The notes beneath the pieces are model-generated. The model did not search any database, was not told the origin of the DNA, and saw only the letters and a list, made by a program, of their open reading frames with translations. Below are positions 62,900-64,000 of a stretch of 64,000 nt of DNA, one piece after another. The translations under genes were made by a program, and so were the position numbers. How positions within the stretch are numbered: the first letter of the stretch is position 1; each line of letters begins with the position of its first letter. Origin of the DNA: Acidovorax sp. FJL06 (lineage in GTDB: Bacteria; Pseudomonadota; Gammaproteobacteria; Burkholderiales; Burkholderiaceae_C); assembly GCF_003852545.1 (NCBI RefSeq), contig NZ_QAJR01000010.1:1-64000 (forward strand), read 5' to 3'.

Positions 62900-64000
62900 T
62901 CAGGACTTGCCCTTGCGCTGCAGGCTCTCCAGCCCGTTGAGGTCCACCTGCGACATCAGACCCTGCAGCTCCTTCACACCGATCTTGTCGCCTTCAATGC
63001 TGACCACCAGGCCGTTCTTCAGGATGGTCTTGAACTCGGCATGGCTGCCGTCCTTCTCGTAGCGGGTGTGCAGCGTGCGGCCACCTTCTTGCCAGGTCTT
63101 CTCGGCGCTGGTCTGGTCTTCTTTTTCGCCCTGGGCCATGCCCATGGCCATCGCCGCCATCTGGCCTAGGCCGCCAATGTCCACGATCTCCAGGCGCAGT
63201 TGCTTGTCATTGTTGCCATACTGCGCACTGGCCTGGCTGGTGGGCAAGCCCAGGGCCGCGCCGTCCTGCACGTCAAAGCCGGTGCGGGGCAGGCCCGCCA
63301 GCTTCTCGGGCAGGGCCGCCTTGAGCGCCTGCGCCGCAATGGCCTGGCCGCCACCCAGCAGGCCCGCTGCGGCCTTGGCAGCGTCGCCGGTGGCGGCGGC
63401 GATGGCGGCGGGGTCCTGGCTCTTCTGGGCCGCTTCCATCTTGCGGGCGGCTTCTTCCATCTTCTTGCCTGCGGCCTCCAGGCCGGCCATGTCGACGGAC
63501 ACCTTGCCGCCGGGCGTGTTCATGGTGATCGCAGGAGCCCCCGCACCACCAAACAACGCAGCACTGCGCGGCATGAACAGCGCGCTGACGGCACCGATGA
63601 CGACGCCCATCACAATGGCGGCAATGATGACCACCACCGTGTAGCCCACCGACTTCTCGGGCGCGCTGCGCATGAGCACGGGCAGGCCGGTGTAGAGCAG
63701 GTAGATGGAATACAGCGCCGCCAGCAGCCCCAGCATGGCCAGCGAGGGCAGCAGGCTGAAGATGCCGCCCAGCAAAGCAGCGGTGCTGGCATAGACAGCC
63801 ACCTTCAGCGCCTGGATGGAGTTCTTCTGGCCGCCGAAGGTGGGCGCCAGCGCATCGATGATCAGGCCCAGCATGAAGATGCCGACCAGGCTGAGCACAT
63901 ACGAGACGACCATGTTCATCAGGCCCGAGACCAAGGGCACGCGGATGGTGACGCCAAAGCCCCCGAAGCCGATCAGCGACATGCCGATGAAACCGCAGAC
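62900..64000 (-). CDS. Yip1-family membrane protein, cut by the window edge
   Basis: The frame is open to the right edge (VCGFIG precedes the first Met seen), so the N-terminus is missing. The N-terminal part has about five helices of the Yip1 type (VVSYVLSLVGIFMLGLII). A Gly/Ala-rich linker follows, then a soluble C-terminal domain with YEKDGSHAEFKTIL. The family is found across bacteria and its role is unclear. The stop is at 62900. Confidence 0.75.
   Translation of the reverse strand, partial: VCGFIGMSLIGFGGFGVTIRVPLVSGLMNMVVSYVLSLVGIFMLGLIIDALAPTFGGQKNSIQALKVAVYASTAALLGGIFSLLPSLAMLGLLAALYSIYLLYTGLPVLMRSAPEKSVGYTVVVIIAAIVMGVVIGAVSALFMPRSAALFGGAGAPAITMNTPGGKVSVDMAGLEAAGKKMEEAARKMEAAQKSQDPAAIAAATGDAAKAAAGLLGGGQAIAAQALKAALPEKLAGLPRTGFDVQDGAALGLPTSQASAQYGNNDKQLRLEIVDIGGLGQMAAMAMGMAQGEKEDQTSAEKTWQEGGRTLHTRYEKDGSHAEFKTILKNGLVVSIEGDKIGVKELQGLMSQVDLNGLESLQRKGKS

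Overview
The window looks like a chromosome segment of a Comamonadaceae betaproteobacterium, most likely Acidovorax or a close relative. Support comes from the very GC-rich codon use of the right half, the DUF4148 proteins, the czc/cad gene set, the TRAP-linked uronate operon and the type of intergenic repeats. No rRNA is present, so the genus is an inference. 

The left part (about 1-11.4 kb) is mobile-element DNA. It carries a cassette of four small exported or membrane proteins (248-1484, minus), an XRE regulator, a lipoprotein, two H-NS-family proteins, a KfrA-like coiled-coil DNA-binding protein, and a minus-strand recombination and housekeeping block. That block encodes an unknown protein, a Gp3-like Cys-rich protein, a YqaJ-type exonuclease, a DUF932 protein and a split-zinc-ribbon glycine-zipper protein. 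Terminator-like hairpins sit in front of several of its genes. No integrase, relaxase or conjugation gene lies in the window, so the element extends to the left. 

The region from 11.4 to 28.9 kb is a heavy-metal resistance island. It has a long minus-strand run (DUF4148 protein, czcI, czcC, czcB, czcA, a periplasmic His-containing protein, a small membrane protein, a czcD-type CDF exporter and a lipoprotein) and the divergent two-component system czcRS. These are followed by cadR/cadA (MerR-type regulator and Cd/Zn/Pb P-type ATPase), a dsbB/dsbA-like disulfide pair and a second czcI homologue. At about 28.93-28.98 kb the island abuts a tamB gene that has lost its 5' end, so the island boundary or a rearrangement breakpoint falls inside tamB. 

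From 29 kb on the DNA is ordinary chromosome: truncated tamB, tRNA-Arg(CCT), an EamA exporter with a divergent Lrp regulator, a PanE-family reductase, a cardiolipin synthase with a two-component system, a solute-binding protein, a DegP-type protease and a catalase-fold protein. A uronate oxidation operon follows (43.7-51.2 kb, minus: udh, SMP-30 lactonase, TRAP transporter PQM, garD, mutarotase), with a GntR/FadR-type regulator and an alpha-ketoglutaric semialdehyde dehydrogenase on the plus strand. Together these cover import and oxidation of galacturonate or glucuronate to alpha-ketoglutarate, except for the 5-keto-4-deoxyglucarate dehydratase step, which is not here. 

The last part holds metal uptake and envelope genes: a DUF2946 protein, a TonB-dependent receptor, a PepSY membrane protein, a divergent Fe(III)-type ABC permease and ATPase, and DCC, DUF4166 and Yip1 proteins. 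Two intergenic repeat elements stand out. One is an inverted-repeat element of about 235 bp that has split an ATGA-overlapping regulator/kinase pair while duplicating the ATGA. The other is a short hairpin repeat that supplies a stop codon.
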